From the NCBI GenBank assembly GCA_020086605.1, contig JACBWW010000028.1:10656885-10720884 (forward strand): 64,000 bases of DNA, written 5' to 3'. Numbering within the stretch: the first letter of the stretch is position 1; the number at the start of each line of letters is the position of its first letter. This document shows, one piece after another, positions 52,453 to 64,000 of this stretch. The notes beneath the pieces are model-generated. The model was not told the origin of the DNA. It was given only the letters and a program-made list of their open reading frames with translations, and searched no databases. The position numbers and the translations under genes are program-made. Origin of the DNA: Lanius collurio (Eukaryota > Chordata > Aves > Passeriformes > Laniidae).

Positions 52453-52979
52453 CTTAAAATGGTATGGGTTGGAAGAGACCTTAAAGATCATTTCTTTCCC
52501 ATCATCCTTCCATGGGTAGGGATACTTTCCATTAGACCAGGATGCTCAGAGCCCTGTCATCTGGTCTTGTGCACTTCCAGGGAAGGAGCATCCACAGCTG
52601 CCTGTGATAGTGGTGAGGCAATATGTTCAGTGCCTCATCACTACCACAGGAAAGAATTCTCTTGTTAAATCTAATCTAGCCCTATTCTATTTTAGTTTAA
52701 ATCTATCACTACTACATGTGTTATGAATTCAAAAGTTCCTTTCCAGTTTTCTTGCAGTATTGGAGAGGCAACAGTGAGGTCTTCTTGGAGCCTTCTGTTC
52801 TCCAGGGTGGATAGCTCCAACTGTGTCAGTCCTTCTTCACAGGAGAGGTACTCCAGCCCTCTGACCATCTTTCTGGCCTTCCTCTGGACCTGTTCTAACA
52901 GGTCCATGTACTCCATGCAGGGGCCCCCAGAACTGAATTAAATACTTCAAGTGGAGTTTCATCTGAGCAGAGTAGAGAA
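52453..52979 (-). mobile_element. CR1 LINE 3'-end fragment, minus strand
   Basis: The plus-strand reading opens with TATGGGTTGGAAGAGACC and TTAAAGATCAT, the reverse complement of the CR1 3' end. It continues through CTTCCATGGGTAGGGA, GGAGCATCCACAGCTGCC, AGGAGAGGTACTCCAGCCC and CTTCCTCTGGACCTGTTCTA. On the minus strand a 74-residue frame (52692-52916) encodes the end of ORF2: LLEQVQRKARKMVRGLEYL, then CEEGLTQLELSTLENRRL. The copy is strongly 5'-truncated (about 0.53 kb remain) and lacks the terminal 8-bp repeats. Confidence 0.9.
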
Positions 52980-55289
52980 TACTAATTAAATACTAAGTTA
53001 AGAAGTTTATTCTTTGACATTGAGAAAATGGCCAATTGTTTTTGAAGGTGAGATATGTGTATTTCTAAAAATAGATATTCTAAAGAACTCATAAAACATT
53101 AATTTAAAGGAAAGCAAAGTACAGGTTTTCACCAAAGCCAGAAGAAAGTTGTTGCTGATTTTAATGTGAGAAGTAGCAAATCCTTTAATAAATTGAGAGC
53201 TCCCTGAGGGGAAATGATTCATGTGACAAGAAAAAAAACCCAGGAATACCTGGCATAATTGAAAACAGGGGACAGGGAGGAAGGAGTTAAGTTTTCAAAG
53301 CACATATTCTGCGAAACAATTCTATCACATATTCTCAGGTGTTCTAAAACACAAATATATCACAAGCCTGAGTCAAAATGCACAGTTAGAGCAGAATTCA
53401 GCTTGCAGCCTTTTCTATATACACATATAAAGCAGATGTAAGTTACTTTTTGCATCACTGCAATTTCCTACAGTGAAATGTAACCTCTGCCAAGATCAGT
53501 GCTGACACATTTTCATGACCATCAGAAAAGCTTTTGCAAATATATTTTGAGGGCCGCTACAACAGTCACATAAGTTTGTATTTCCAGACATTTAGATCTT
53601 GTATAGAAAAAACAGGCACACAAACACACCAAACAGACTATATGAACATAGAAGTTCCTGAATTTTTTTAGTTTCTGTATACATCAGTTACTGAAGATCC
53701 TTTGAGTTTGTTTATGAGATCTAGGCTGGGACCTGATTAGTACTAGCTGTGTAAATCTGCCATGTTAATTACAATTTTTTCTATTTTGCTTTTTTCTCAG
53801 TCTCTTTCTCTTTGTTTCCAGCATCAGATTTTCCTTGGCCAATGTAATTAAAAGGCTCTTTAAAGCTTTAATTTACATGTTTAACTCTGAACTTTTCTTT
53901 ATTTTTGATTCCCTTATTTTCTCCATGCCAACTTTCTCTCTGAGCTTTACGTGGTCTGGTTTGAAGACATTGTGTACTGCAGGTCCCCCAGAGCAATGCT
54001 CAGGCCCTAGCAGTGCATGGCAGCTCCTCTGCTATAGCCTTCACTTTATTCCTAAGGACTGCAGTGAACACAATAAAATCCTGCTTTATGAATGCAAAAC
54101 CTGTGGAGATCTCAGGCATAACTCTACCATCTGGGACAAGCTATCTGCTTACAGGCTAGAAGGCAACAGAGTTCCCTCAGTTAAAAGGGAAGGAGAGAAA
54201 ATGAAAGCTGACTGTCCCTGTGCAGTCAGAAGACAAGTAAAGGCAATGTTCTGGAGGGTTCTTGAGGTTTATAATTTTCTGTCTGCAGTGCTTTAGCGTA
54301 TGAAAAGTCAGTAGGATCCCTTTTATTTCTTTCAGTGTGTTTAAAAGCTATATTTCAGCCCTCAAATGATACAAAAGTACCCTTCAAAGAGTATCCTTAA
54401 AAAACAGTACATTGAGTAGAGCTCAATATTTCTCATAAACATAATGAGACTGCACATTTCTATGTACTTTTGCAGGTATCATATTTGTCACTTTAAACAA
54501 GGGTCCACAAAAGGTGTGTTTTCACTCTAATTTTCCTCTTCCACAGTAACTCAAATCGAGTATCACTCATTTTAATAAAAATTATTTTTTTCCCCTTGTA
54601 ACATCTTTCTGAGAGATGCACATTAGTTCTGATTACATGTAATACAGATGGTTTAAGCAGTCTAGCACTCCATGTCAGAGACTTCTAGGTGACAAAAAAA
54701 TCTCCCTTTATTTTCTTATCATGGTTAGACAACTATTCAGAAAAACATTTGAACATTAAAAACTTGTTAAATTTTAAATATGATCTTTTTAGTGTTGAAG
54801 CACATTACAGAATGCTGAAACTGGTAAAAATTCTGTAATGGAAGTTTCTAATGACATCAACATCATCTCTCAGTAAGGTGGCCCTCACAAATCAGCAGTG
54901 TGTAAATGACAATGATGGTTATCACATACAACACTCATGCACATCAGTTTCTATTCTACAGAAAAATATTTTATTGTACAGGCTTCCCTGCCATGCAAAC
55001 TGCTCTTGTTCAACAAAGAACTGTGGTGAAGAAATCTTTTCTTTGCAAAATAGATTAGATCAATCCCATCCTAGGAAGACAAATTAAAAGGCATCATTTG
55101 TTACATACTTTTTAGGAGATGCTAGGACCAGTGTTTGTAACATGAGAAAACAGACACTGAGTTGAATATAACTGCTAAGGAATATGATTGTAAAAGTGAC
55201 AGTGAAGGAATCAGAACACTTTTCATGCAATTCACATCTGTATAAACATACCTCCACTGCTGACAGTAGAATCTAGCTCCGTCACAAGC
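52980..55289. other. AT-rich non-coding stretch containing the window's longest open frame
   Basis: No element is recognised. The 153-residue plus-strand frame at 53835-54296 is the longest in the window. It begins with a hydrophobic Phe/Leu/Ile-rich part and later has several Cys (CKTCGD near residue 88), but no family motif, no nearby promoter signal and no obvious splice context. I treat it as a chance frame. Confidence 0.5.
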
Positions 55290-55768
55290 AGCTTCACAAA
55301 GGAGGTGGTGTCACCTCTCCCATGAAGATAGGCTGAGAAATTTGGGGTGGTTCCGCTTGGAGAAAAGCTCCAGAGGTACTACACAGGACCTTCCAGTACC
55401 TATAGAAGGCTACAAGAAAGCTGGAGACAGACTTTTAGCTTTTGGTGCCTAAAGGAGGTTGAAAGAGTGGTGGAGATGGACGTTTGACAAGGGCATGTGG
55501 GAACAGGACAAGGCACAATGGTTTAAACTGAAAAAAAGTACATTTAGATGAGGTGTTAGGAAGAAATTCTTCTTTGTGAGTGGTGGTGAGCCACTAGAAT
55601 AGGTTGTCCTGAGAAGATGCCCCATCCCTGGAACTGTTCAAGCCCAGGTTGGATGGGGCTTTGAACAACCTCTTTTAGCAGAGGGTGTCCCTGCTCATGG
55701 TAGGGAAGTGAGAAGTGGATGATCTCTAAAGCCCCTTCTAATGCAAGCCATTCAATGATTCTGTGCAA
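55290..55768 (+). mobile_element. CR1 LINE 3'-end fragment, plus strand
   Basis: The plus strand reads as the last part of CR1: GGAGAAAAGCTCCAGAGG, CCTTCCAGTACCTATAGAAGG, CTACAAGAAAGCTGGAGA, GGTTTAAACTG, TTAGGAAGAAATTCTTCTTT, CCCCATCCCTGGAACTGTTC, AGGTTGGATGGGGCTTTG and finally TTCAATGATTCTGTG, the start of the usual ATTCTATGATTCT terminus. The 5' truncation lies within the end of ORF2. Substitutions and a short insertion near 55440 show it is an old copy. Confidence 0.92.
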
Positions 55769-56109
55769 ATGCAGGAAACAGGTATTGGAACTGATGCAAT
55801 GGAAACTAAAAAGATTTTCTCACCTGCATCTAGTTAATCAGTGGCAGAAATAAAAGATTTTGAAGCCTCAGACTGCTTCTGTGTTCAAAAACTAATCTCT
55901 CTGGTACTTTATTCAATATGGCAGAATTTCCTGACCAATTGTATCATTTATCTCAATCAATTTATCTTAATCAAGCACCATTCCGCAAATTTAAATTAAG
56001 AGCCCAGATTTAAAATGTCTTTTGTCTTAAAAGATGAATCCTGATGCAACAACTTGCTCAGCTGACAAATTAATTAGGTGAGAGTCCTGCTGTGCTACTG
56101 CTGCAACGT

Positions 56110-56305
56110 GACTACAGGTTAGAGCTTAGCCTCTGGGGGCTGGATCCAGTTCCCTGCTTTGACCCGGGCTGCTTTGTCTGTCAGGCAAGCTATAAAGCCT
56201 TGTTTTATCTTCTGTGTATGAAATGGAGATAAAAGCAGTCTCTTGCTTTGAAAAGGTGTTGTGAAGAGTAGCCTGTTGAATGCTATAAGGCACACACCGT
56301 CTTAG
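56110..56305 (+). mobile_element. Probable MIR-type tRNA-derived SINE
   Basis: The order of words follows the MIR consensus: AGGTTAGAGCTTAGCCTCTGG (MIR GGTTAAGAGC...GCTCTGGAG), GGCTGGATCCAG, CCCGGGCT near the tRNA B-box region, then TATCTTCTGTGTATGAAATGG and AGATAAAAG (MIR CATCTGTAAAATGGGGATAA). Last comes AAGGTGTTGTGAAGAG (MIR GGGTTGTTGTGAGGAT). About 195 bp are preserved. MIR is a SINE older than the bird-mammal split that survives as scattered relics in birds, sometimes as part of regulatory DNA. The match is from memory of the consensus. Confidence 0.6.
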
Positions 56306-58181
56306 TGTGTGCACATGCATTCACACCTGCTCTAGACTATTCTGGCAACAAATTTGTTGTAGACTACCCTTCCTATTGCAAGCTGTTGCCTATAATTTTG
56401 GAAGGAACTTGCAGAAGTATTTCAAGTAACAGAGCTTCAATGACATTAAATTCATAACACTATGTTGGCAAAACATCAATAACATTTTTTTTTTAAAGTG
56501 GGGGAACAAGATGATGAAGATTTACTCTGTTTAAATGTTTGTGTGTATATTTTTATATGTATGAGAGAGATGGGGGTTGAAGGAGAGAGAACACTTTTCT
56601 CCATATATGTTCTACAAAGTAAAAACAAAACAAATCAAAACCTTTGAGGAAACAACAAATAAAATCTTCAGATGTTCAGCAGAAGAAATGAGGAAATTCA
56701 CTGCAATCTTATGTTATTCCCTTTGTATCCCGTGACCTTTTCTAGAAAAGAACATTTTTCTTATGACCTTTATAATATTTTTCTGAATTATGTCTTAGTC
56801 TGGAAAAGAAACAGAATTCCTTATATGAGAATTACCTTTAGAGGTCATGTTTAAAAAGCTCTTCCAATCTCATTTATTTAAAATTATTTTGGAACTTCTA
56901 GGAATCCATGCTTTTTACTCATATTGAACTTCATAAACTTGCAGAGAAATCTGTGGGGCTAGTGCCTTAGCTTAAACTGAATTTTGTATTCTTCTACTGA
57001 AATGTGTCTTGTTTCATATCCAAATGTGAATTATATGTATTTCTCAATTTTTCATTATGGTACACATTCTCCAGGTTTGTGTTTTTTAGTTCAACAAAAC
57101 TATTTTCATGGCCCATACTCTTCTGTGCAGGTCTACTGCTCAACATAATAAGATCCTGAAGGAAGTTCAAAGATGAACTGCAGCTCCTGCAGAAGGGAGA
57201 CACAGTCATTGGCACCATGACTTGATTTGGTGTAGACCTTTGCTTATCAGCTGCATATCTTCTGATTTCATCATTAAGTATTTCTCACTAAAATTCACAA
57301 AGTCTTGCATAAGAATGAACAAGAGAATCATCTTTTAAATACCAAATAAGAAAACAAAAGAAAACAACACAGGATGCATTTTAAAATAGGATAAACATGG
57401 GTTTTCACACTTAAGCAAGGCTTCCCAGATACACAAATAGAGATGGAAAAAAGCCTCTAGACAAATGTTTATGGAAAAGAATCTACAAGTTCTGCTACAT
57501 CACAAATGTAATAGCAATTGAAAAATATTTGATGTAATGAAAAACCCAGTACGCAATGTAGTTCACATAAACTGTAATATAGCTTTTAATGAAAATAACA
57601 GACTTTTACACTTTCCTCAGGTATGGGGAAATATATTTGGAAAGCTTGAATTCCTATATCAAATTTTGGGCATAGAATCACTGGAGAACATCCTGAGGAG
57701 AGAAAATATACATGTTTAGAAGGTAGAAGCTTGGGGAAGATTTAAAAACAGACTTGCTTAGGGTAACTAGATGAATGAAAGGCAGTATTAAAACTTCTAA
57801 GTATATATAGAGTAGCTGCATAAATAAAAGGGAATAGCAATCTGCTCTCGACATTGAGGGAACAGGAAGCATCATCCAATGTGATCCTAGTAATTTCTAG
57901 ATGAGACCAGCTTACTTGGATAGATAAGTCACTGGTAACACAAGAATCTGTGCATCAAACTCTGTTGCACAGCTTTAATTTTTCCCTGAGGCCAGCTTTC
58001 TGAAAAGAACTAGTCTTAGAACCTGGACATTCTAAAGAACTCATTTCAGATTAGGAAAACCAAATACATTATGCAATAAGCATGCTGTTAATATATAGAG
58101 ATAGCTCCACAGGTCTTCTTTCAACACCAAAATTTTTTTTTTCTTCCCAAAATGCCATCTTCCCCAAACAACATTTGAGTT
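56306..58181. other. AT-rich non-coding stretch
   Basis: No gene or element is recognised. Frames are under 75 residues and have no motif. Confidence 0.5.
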
Positions 58182-58308
58182 CAAAAAGAAAAACAAAGAA
58201 AACAAAAAAAAAACCAAAACAAAACAAAACAAAACAAAACAAACAAACAAACAAACAAAAAAAAACAACCAAAAAACCCCACAAACAAACAAAAAAGACA
58301 AAAAATAA
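58182..58308. repeat. A-rich tract with (AAAAC)n and (AAAC)n arrays
   Basis: A run of about six AAAAC units passes directly into about five AAAC units, flanked by irregular A/C sequence. On the minus strand it creates two frames (133 and 82 residues) dominated by Phe, Val and Cys, which are artefacts of the repeat. Confidence 0.92.
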
Positions 58309-59485
58309 GGGGACCATTTTCTCATTTGACAGAATTTGAAGCTGCTATAGTCACTGTCTGCCATTTTTTTTTCGGTGCAGCTGTTGATTTGCATAATAAT
58401 TTCAAGGTTTAACAGTAGCATTAATAGCCAAAAGATATACATTCCAGTTCAACTAATGACAGAATTACATTACACATTTTAATACAATTTAAAAATGAAA
58501 GCTCTTCAATTCTAAAATGTCATACAGATCCCCAAAGCTCAGCCATATTGGTGTTTTAAGGAGGTAAAAACTCTTCCCCAGTCCACCGTGAAAGCTCTGC
58601 TCTTTAGTGACTTTCAAAACCCTATTCATAAATACTGATGAGGTACTATTTCACCATAGGGTGCAGCATTATTAGCAGAGCTCTCCACCCAGGGCGAAAA
58701 TGGAAATGTTAGTATAGTAAATCAAGCCAAATGTCCTGGTAATTCTATACACGAAAGATCATCTTTAATAAACAGATGTTAACTTGGGACTCAGCTCATT
58801 TTATTTTTAGTATGCAAGTGTCAAATGCCACAGACTGATTTAAGGTGGAAAAGCTATGGGCAAGGAGTGCATAATATGATTGTGTTTAAAGGGAAAAAAG
58901 CTTGGAGACACAGACCATTTGGAGTGCAGCTGTCTGACAAAGGTACCGGATCCAAGAGACAATTTATTCTGCTAAATAACAGGTCACATATGTTACCTGC
59001 CACCTTCCTGAAATTGCCACAAATTAACCACTTTTACAGCTTGTTATGAAAGGCTTCTGTACACCTGCAGAGTTCTTAGGCTGCTCTTTGGACTAGTGAC
59101 TCATAATACCTGTTTGAGCATAAAATGCATTAAATGCATGAGGACTTTTGTTTCAACTGTAGAATCATTCCAGAAGCAGTGTAGTAATTAGGGACTTAAT
59201 TAGCCACTGGCCATATTTTATTCTTTGTATAATCATTAAATGCACAATTAACTGCTCTCTCCATTTTGTTCTTAAATGCAGTATTTCATAAAAAAACCAA
59301 AATCCCTGGAAACAACACAAACCTACATATTACCCATGAGATTTGGGAGCAATTACACTAACAGAGCAATTTCCCTGCCTCCATGATAGCTCTGCCTCAG
59401 GCAAACACTTCAGCTTCCCTCTGTCCCTTGAAGTATGAAGGATCCTTGAATGTTTGGCCATGCTGGAGCCTGTACTGTCCTTAGA

Positions 59486-59526
59486 GGTCACTAGAGGGAG
59501 GATAACATCACTTTGCAGCAGGTGGC
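59486..59526 (+). promoter_or_regulatory. Two CTCF-like motifs in the same orientation
   Basis: GTCACTAGAGGGAGG (about 59487-59501) and TGCAGCAGGTGGC (about 59514-59526) each resemble the CTCF core CCASYAGRKGGC, each with about one or two mismatches, and point the same way about 26 bp apart. CTCF binds such sites as a boundary or loop anchor. Binding here is inferred. Confidence 0.35.
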
Positions 59527-59672
59527 TTTCTACCCAGAGATGCGCAGGTAACAATTAACTACCACGCCCCACTTCCACCACTGGTAAACAGGAGTTCCAA
59601 CATTGTTTCCAAAAATGTCAATGAAACACAGCCTGAGACTGGAAAATTGAGTAGTATTTCAGTTGCAGACTC

Positions 59673-59686
59673 ATACCACGTGGTAT
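59673..59686. promoter_or_regulatory. 14-bp perfect palindrome with CACGTG E-box
   Basis: ATACCACGTGGTAT is self-complementary and centred on CACGTG, the site bound by USF, MYC/MAX and CLOCK:BMAL1 dimers. A USF-type flank (CCACGTGG) is present. The regulatory role is inferred. Confidence 0.45.
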
Positions 59687-59720
59687 CATTTACCCTCTAT
59701 AATTCCAGGAAGATAGCTTA

Positions 59721-62700
59721 TATTGGCAGTAGGAAGATAATGTAAGTCTTCAGTGTGGCTGCATGCACTTTTCCATTCTTGGACTTCATAAAAGTTACCT
59801 TATTTGTAAGCGATATGCATCATGCAGTAGGATTGGAAAAACAAGCTTGTTTTGATTGCCCTGAAAAATCTCTCCTTTAGCCAAACCCATCTCTGATTTA
59901 AGGGGAGAAGTTAGTCCGCTTGTATTTCATCATGCTCAAGTTCCCAGACTCTACTTTAGGTTTTACACAATTTCTTGGCAGAAATCAATATTTTGATACA
60001 TTCGAGACTGCACTAAAGGAAAAAACCCTCCCTTTTCTAGTGAAAATTGAGACCCATGTGTGATCTCAAAGGAGAATCTTTGGACCATGGAGTACTGCAA
60101 AATCCTTCTGAAGCCCCTTCAGTAATAATACGAGTTCTAGCAGAGCTGTGGATGTCCCTGTAATTATGCATGAGAAGATTGGTGCCAGACCTGTGACCAA
60201 CATGCCTAACAGTAAAAACAGCACAAAGGAAAAATGTACCAAAGATTTGTTCTTAGCTTGGCAAAGAGATTGCCTTTGCAACCTATGGTGTTACTAACAC
60301 TAGCAACTGTCTCATTACAACTCTCCAGGGAAATAGAGCAGGAAAGCAGCCCTCAAGAGAATCCAGAAATCAAACTGGTGTGGCAAAAGCTCACTAAACA
60401 TTACTGATTATGACAGATCATTCAATTTCTCCATTCAATTTCTTCTGTTTCATAGCATTGTGTCATTGAGAAAATCAAATACATTGCATTTAACTGCTCT
60501 GGGACTTCTAGGATTTCCAGTGCAAAATGCAGGAATTTCTACAAAGTGGCAAACAGAGAAGGCTTTCTATGGAAAATTATTCTTCTTCTATGTATTCTCT
60601 ACATTTCTGACATCATGGGTCTCATTTTATCAGGATAAACTTTGTTCCCTTTCTGAATGACACAAAAGCTAAAAAGGACTTTTTAGCTCTAAATATGAGC
60701 TTTTGTGTGTGTGTGTGTCATGTAAAATTCCATGATATCTTAACAGAACCAGCCCTACAACTCTTTGACTGGAGGAAGACAATTGCAATTGCTCAAATTA
60801 TCTCAGTTCAATTTTGTTATTTTATTTATAGTTCAAAATAGTCTGTGATGATGCAGAAAGAAAAAATCCTTCCTCTTGCTTAGAGATCTTCTCTCCAGTG
60901 CTATCACAGTCTATAATGCCAATGCTTTAATTTATATCAGCTCAATTTTCAAGGAGAATTGTCTCCTCTCCTGCTATGTATAATATGCATAAATCATATA
61001 AATCAGGAAAGAAGATGGGGAAAGAATGGGAAAAATAGCTACTATCAAGAGAGAACTGAAATGCTTTGACAGAGTTTACCAATGTGTTGCTTAAAATATG
61101 TGGCTCAGCGCTGGAGTCAGCATTTTGCTAGTTTTGAACCAACCTGGGAAATCTCATCTTAAAGATGAGCTTATTGAAACCATATTGCAGTGTTTCAAGG
61201 TAGACAAGTAGCAGCATAAAACAATACTAGGAGCACAAAAGCTACCCTATATACTAGAATATTCTGGCTGGCCCTTTACAAATTAGTAATGATATTTAAT
61301 TCCTTTCTTTCTGCCTATGGAGGAGCACGGATTAATCAGTGATTTAGGCACCACCCACAGCTGCATCTTTATTTCTCCTGATTTCTGGTGTCAATACTAG
61401 ATAAGTGAGGTGGAAATTGCTTTGAAGACTGCAGTCATGTTCTGTGATGATGTGTATAACAAATGCACAATCATATGTATAAAAGGGAGTCACAGTTTAC
61501 TGCAGAAATAGACTCTTGACAAAACCATGACAATGTACCAGTCTAGGGAGGCTATAAAAGTTAGTCAAGCCTCTTAGAATAAAGACTTAGAATAAGACTT
61601 TAGAACACGTAGAAAACAAAAATAAGTCCTAATTTTTCATAATGCTGAAATACAGCTTGTCTCATTTTAGCACAAGTTTATTTTGCTTGCTATTACTTGC
61701 ATTGTAACATAATGATCTTCTAAAAAAAAATTTTAATAGAATTTCTTCCCAGGCTTCATAATAAAGGATTAATTCTTGGATGCTGGATACTACCTCACAT
61801 TTCACAGGGCAGACAGCAACAACCTTGGCATTGCTTTTACTGGAATTTGGGTAAATTAACTATATAATGAGTCCTTGGTTGTACTTAGCCAAAACTTTGC
61901 TGGACAGGTTCATTTACAATGCTCAAACAGAATGACCTTCCAATCTGGTTTAGAGGCCCCTAGATTGCTATAAATGTGACCTGACATTTCCTTATGGGTG
62001 AAAAATTAAATTATAGCAAAGAATACAATAACATAATTCTATTTCAAGGCCTAAGTGAAAGTGATAGTCGAACAGATTAAGATGTAAAATTCCTTTGTAA
62101 AATTTAATTATTTATAATATGATGCATACTCCTTGTTTTATCTGTCATATAATAAAATTATTTCATACAGTGTAGCAGCTGTATCCATTGGTGCTGCTGA
62201 CAAAACAAAAATAGTGTCATTGCCAAGAAGGAGGTCAAGAACTTGGGAGGGCAGTTATTCTGACTTCTAATGTTTCATTTTTAAAATAAGAACACTGGCA
62301 ATTTTTGCTGGTTTTTATAATGTTATTTGGCAACTAAGCAGTTTTTTCACCTATAATGCTAGTCAAAATCACCCAATTTTTACAAATCTTTTAACAGTAT
62401 TGATATATTAAATTACTACATGTTATGCTCTCCTTGGATTGTCAGCTGCCTTATCTCAGTCTCTAATACCTTACAATTTTTTGTTAGGTCCCAAAGAGAC
62501 TAGGTACAATTGTTTAAAAGCCTAAATGTTTCATAAGTAATTCTCATTCAGTAGTTAAAATATCTAAATATCATCAATGAAATTGGTGAACCTGTAGGAT
62601 CAAAATCAGAAGCAGTTGCCAACACACTTTTAAAATTCTTTGATTTTTTAGTGTAACTCTTAGGATGCTGATCATAATAGAACCTTTAGGTCATTCCTTC

Positions 62701-64000
62701 AACTGCTCAACTCTCCTGGAAAGTTCTACTATTTGGACCATATACTTGAAATATATGGTGAGCTTATAATAATTAATTCACCATAATTAATGATATTTAT
62801 AATGGACACTTTAAATTTCAACCTTCAGTTATATAGTGCTATTTTAGTGTTCATGTTTCTCTTTGTGATGTTTGAGCTGTTGCACAGCTTCTTTACAAGA
62901 AAGCAGAAGCAAAAATAAGAAAAATAAGTTAATCAAGGGGAAATTGTATGGATTTCCAGAAAATCACATTTCATTCTGCCAATTCAATATGAAAACAAAG
63001 AATAGTCTGACAACTGTATTCTGCTTAATGGCTCTGCTGTGTAAGTCTCTTAGTGAAGTAACGCACACACACAAACAACAACAAAGGACAAGATACGTAA
63101 ATCATGTAAATGTTGGGAAATAAGGCACTAAAACAGGCTAGCTTTTATCAGCCCAGCAGTGCTTAGTAATAAAGGCACTACTCACAGAGCATTTCTGCAG
63201 TTCCAACAATAAACTCATCTAAGAAAATTAGGTTTCTCTCTTCTACATTCTGGAATATTTTGAATTTAAAATCATTTATTTCATGGAGCACCTACATGTT
63301 TTAATTCTGGCACAGATATTGCCTTTCTTTATAATGTTTTAATTAAATGGGAAAATAGCTTACAGTATCAAACTCTGAAAAAAAGAAATCTGACCAACAT
63401 TTGTTTAATCTCAGCTAGGCACATAAAACTGTGTTCTAATCTAAATGTTATGTCTGCATTTGATCAACATTTTTGCCATGACCTTGTAGTAACTCTGTAA
63501 ATATTATCCATCTTTGTGCAATGATTTTTCAAAAGAAATTTTTTCTAGTGTTAGCACAAGTTTCATGCCATTCTAACCTACTGCCAAATTATATTTTTCT
63601 GTCAGTCTTTGGACCTGCCAAAACCATAATTTTCTTATGATTGTACTTAATAAATTGTCTAGGGTGGCAGATTTTCTTAGTAGGAGTTCAGCATTTTCAA
63701 ATTCATTAAAAGATGTCATAATCAAACGAAACTTCTCTTAATCTCTGCTTCATACTGTTGTGGCATGAGACTGAATCTTCCTGCATGGCATCAAACACAG
63801 AGCTGCAAAAGCTCTGCATTTTGTAGGAATTGCTCAGCACGCTTGCCATAACACACCAGAGATTCCCAAGGCCAGACATGAAGTATACTGTTACAAGCAA
63901 AACACCAAAAGACCATTTGAAGATGGGAAATTATGTTGTTTATCACCATGACTCAGAATCTTAGACATTTGAGATTAGGTCCTTAATCTACCTAGACAAG
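59721..64000. other. AT-rich non-coding stretch to the window edge
   Basis: No gene or element is recognised. It contains a short TG microsatellite at about 60701-60718, an exact 8-bp-arm palindrome with a one-base centre at 61153-61169 (CTCATCTT A AAGATGAG) and an AC-rich patch near 63062-63080. Frames here are under 90 residues and have no motif. Confidence 0.5.
60701..60718. repeat. Short (TG)n microsatellite
   Basis: About eight to nine TG units follow a TTTTGTG lead-in. Confidence 0.85.

Larger units (their letters stand above)
58500..59720. promoter_or_regulatory. Candidate conserved non-coding (enhancer-like) block
   Basis: The block is dense with factor-type words: CCCTATTCATAAATACTGATG, GTAGTAATTAGGGACTTAATTAG, GTATAATCATTAAATGCAC, GCATTAAATGCATGAGG, and GTGTCAAATGCCACAG. 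It has few simple repeats, in contrast with the A-rich tract just before it. It ends near two CTCF-like motifs and an E-box palindrome. Conservation is suspected from texture only. No exon is visible; a 74-residue frame at 58825-59049 has no motif. Confidence 0.3.

Noticed and set aside
53835..54296. Longest open frame, 153 residues, with a hydrophobic start and several Cys residues
   Set aside because: It has no domain, no paired motif and no conserved-looking repeat. One such frame is expected by chance in 64 kb, and nothing around it suggests a gene.
58041..58442. 133-residue minus-strand frame with Phe/Val-rich membrane-like segments
   Set aside because: It is the translation of the AAAAC/AAAC simple repeat on the opposite strand, so the apparent membrane segments are artefacts.
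1..64000. tRNA, rRNA, snRNA or CRISPR-like arrays
   Set aside because: I scanned by eye for B-box words, regularly spaced identical repeats and known small-RNA words and found none beyond the SINE relic. The window is vertebrate, so CRISPR is not expected.

Overview
The window looks like a piece of a bird genome, most probably a songbird, lying in a gene desert or a very long intron. The sequence is AT-rich. Its open frames are short and mostly start at chance ATGs. I found no protein-coding exon, rRNA, tRNA or CRISPR array that I could defend. The assignment to birds rests on several decayed CR1 LINE copies whose reverse-transcriptase and 3'-end sequence is typical of avian CR1. It also rests on long-terminal-repeat (LTR) sequences of the kind scattered through passerine genomes. 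The songbird assignment comes from memory of repeat families and is an inference.

Layout. Positions 1-752 hold a GC-rich GCA/CAG-rich leader followed by an intronless, degenerate cold-shock domain of a Y-box (YBX) protein. This is the only recognisable trace of a cellular protein gene. At 4.5-6.1 kb there is a cluster of CR1 fragments: a minus-strand piece abutting a plus-strand piece, then a second plus-strand 3' piece about 0.4 kb further on. From 14.75 to about 15.9 kb is a GC-richer LTR-like block. At 17.94-18.42 kb is a CR1 lacking its 3' end. At 27.86-28.62 kb is an LTR of a passerine type, and at about 30.6-31.36 kb a second LTR-like element with an internal repeated module. At 38.31-39.53 kb is the longest CR1 copy (minus strand, RT and 3' end). 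Further CR1 3' ends lie at 52.45-52.98 kb (minus) and 55.29-55.77 kb (plus). A probable MIR-type ancient SINE lies at 56.11-56.30 kb.

The intervals between these are AT-rich unique sequence with simple repeats: CAAT, ATTAGT, TA, TG and AAAAC/AAAC runs. Two stretches, about 46.0-46.8 kb and 58.5-59.7 kb, have a denser, homeodomain-motif-rich texture like conserved non-coding regulatory DNA. The second also carries two CTCF-like motifs and a 14-bp palindrome centred on a CACGTG E-box. This is pattern-based inference that needs a cross-species alignment.

No genes here work together as a system, and I see no convincing sign of an undescribed biological system. The observations most worth a second look are the Y-box retrocopy (such copies are uncommon in CR1-dominated bird genomes), the possible conserved elements, an 18-bp perfect palindrome, a 23-bp exact repeat separated by 1.76 kb, and the LTR blocks.
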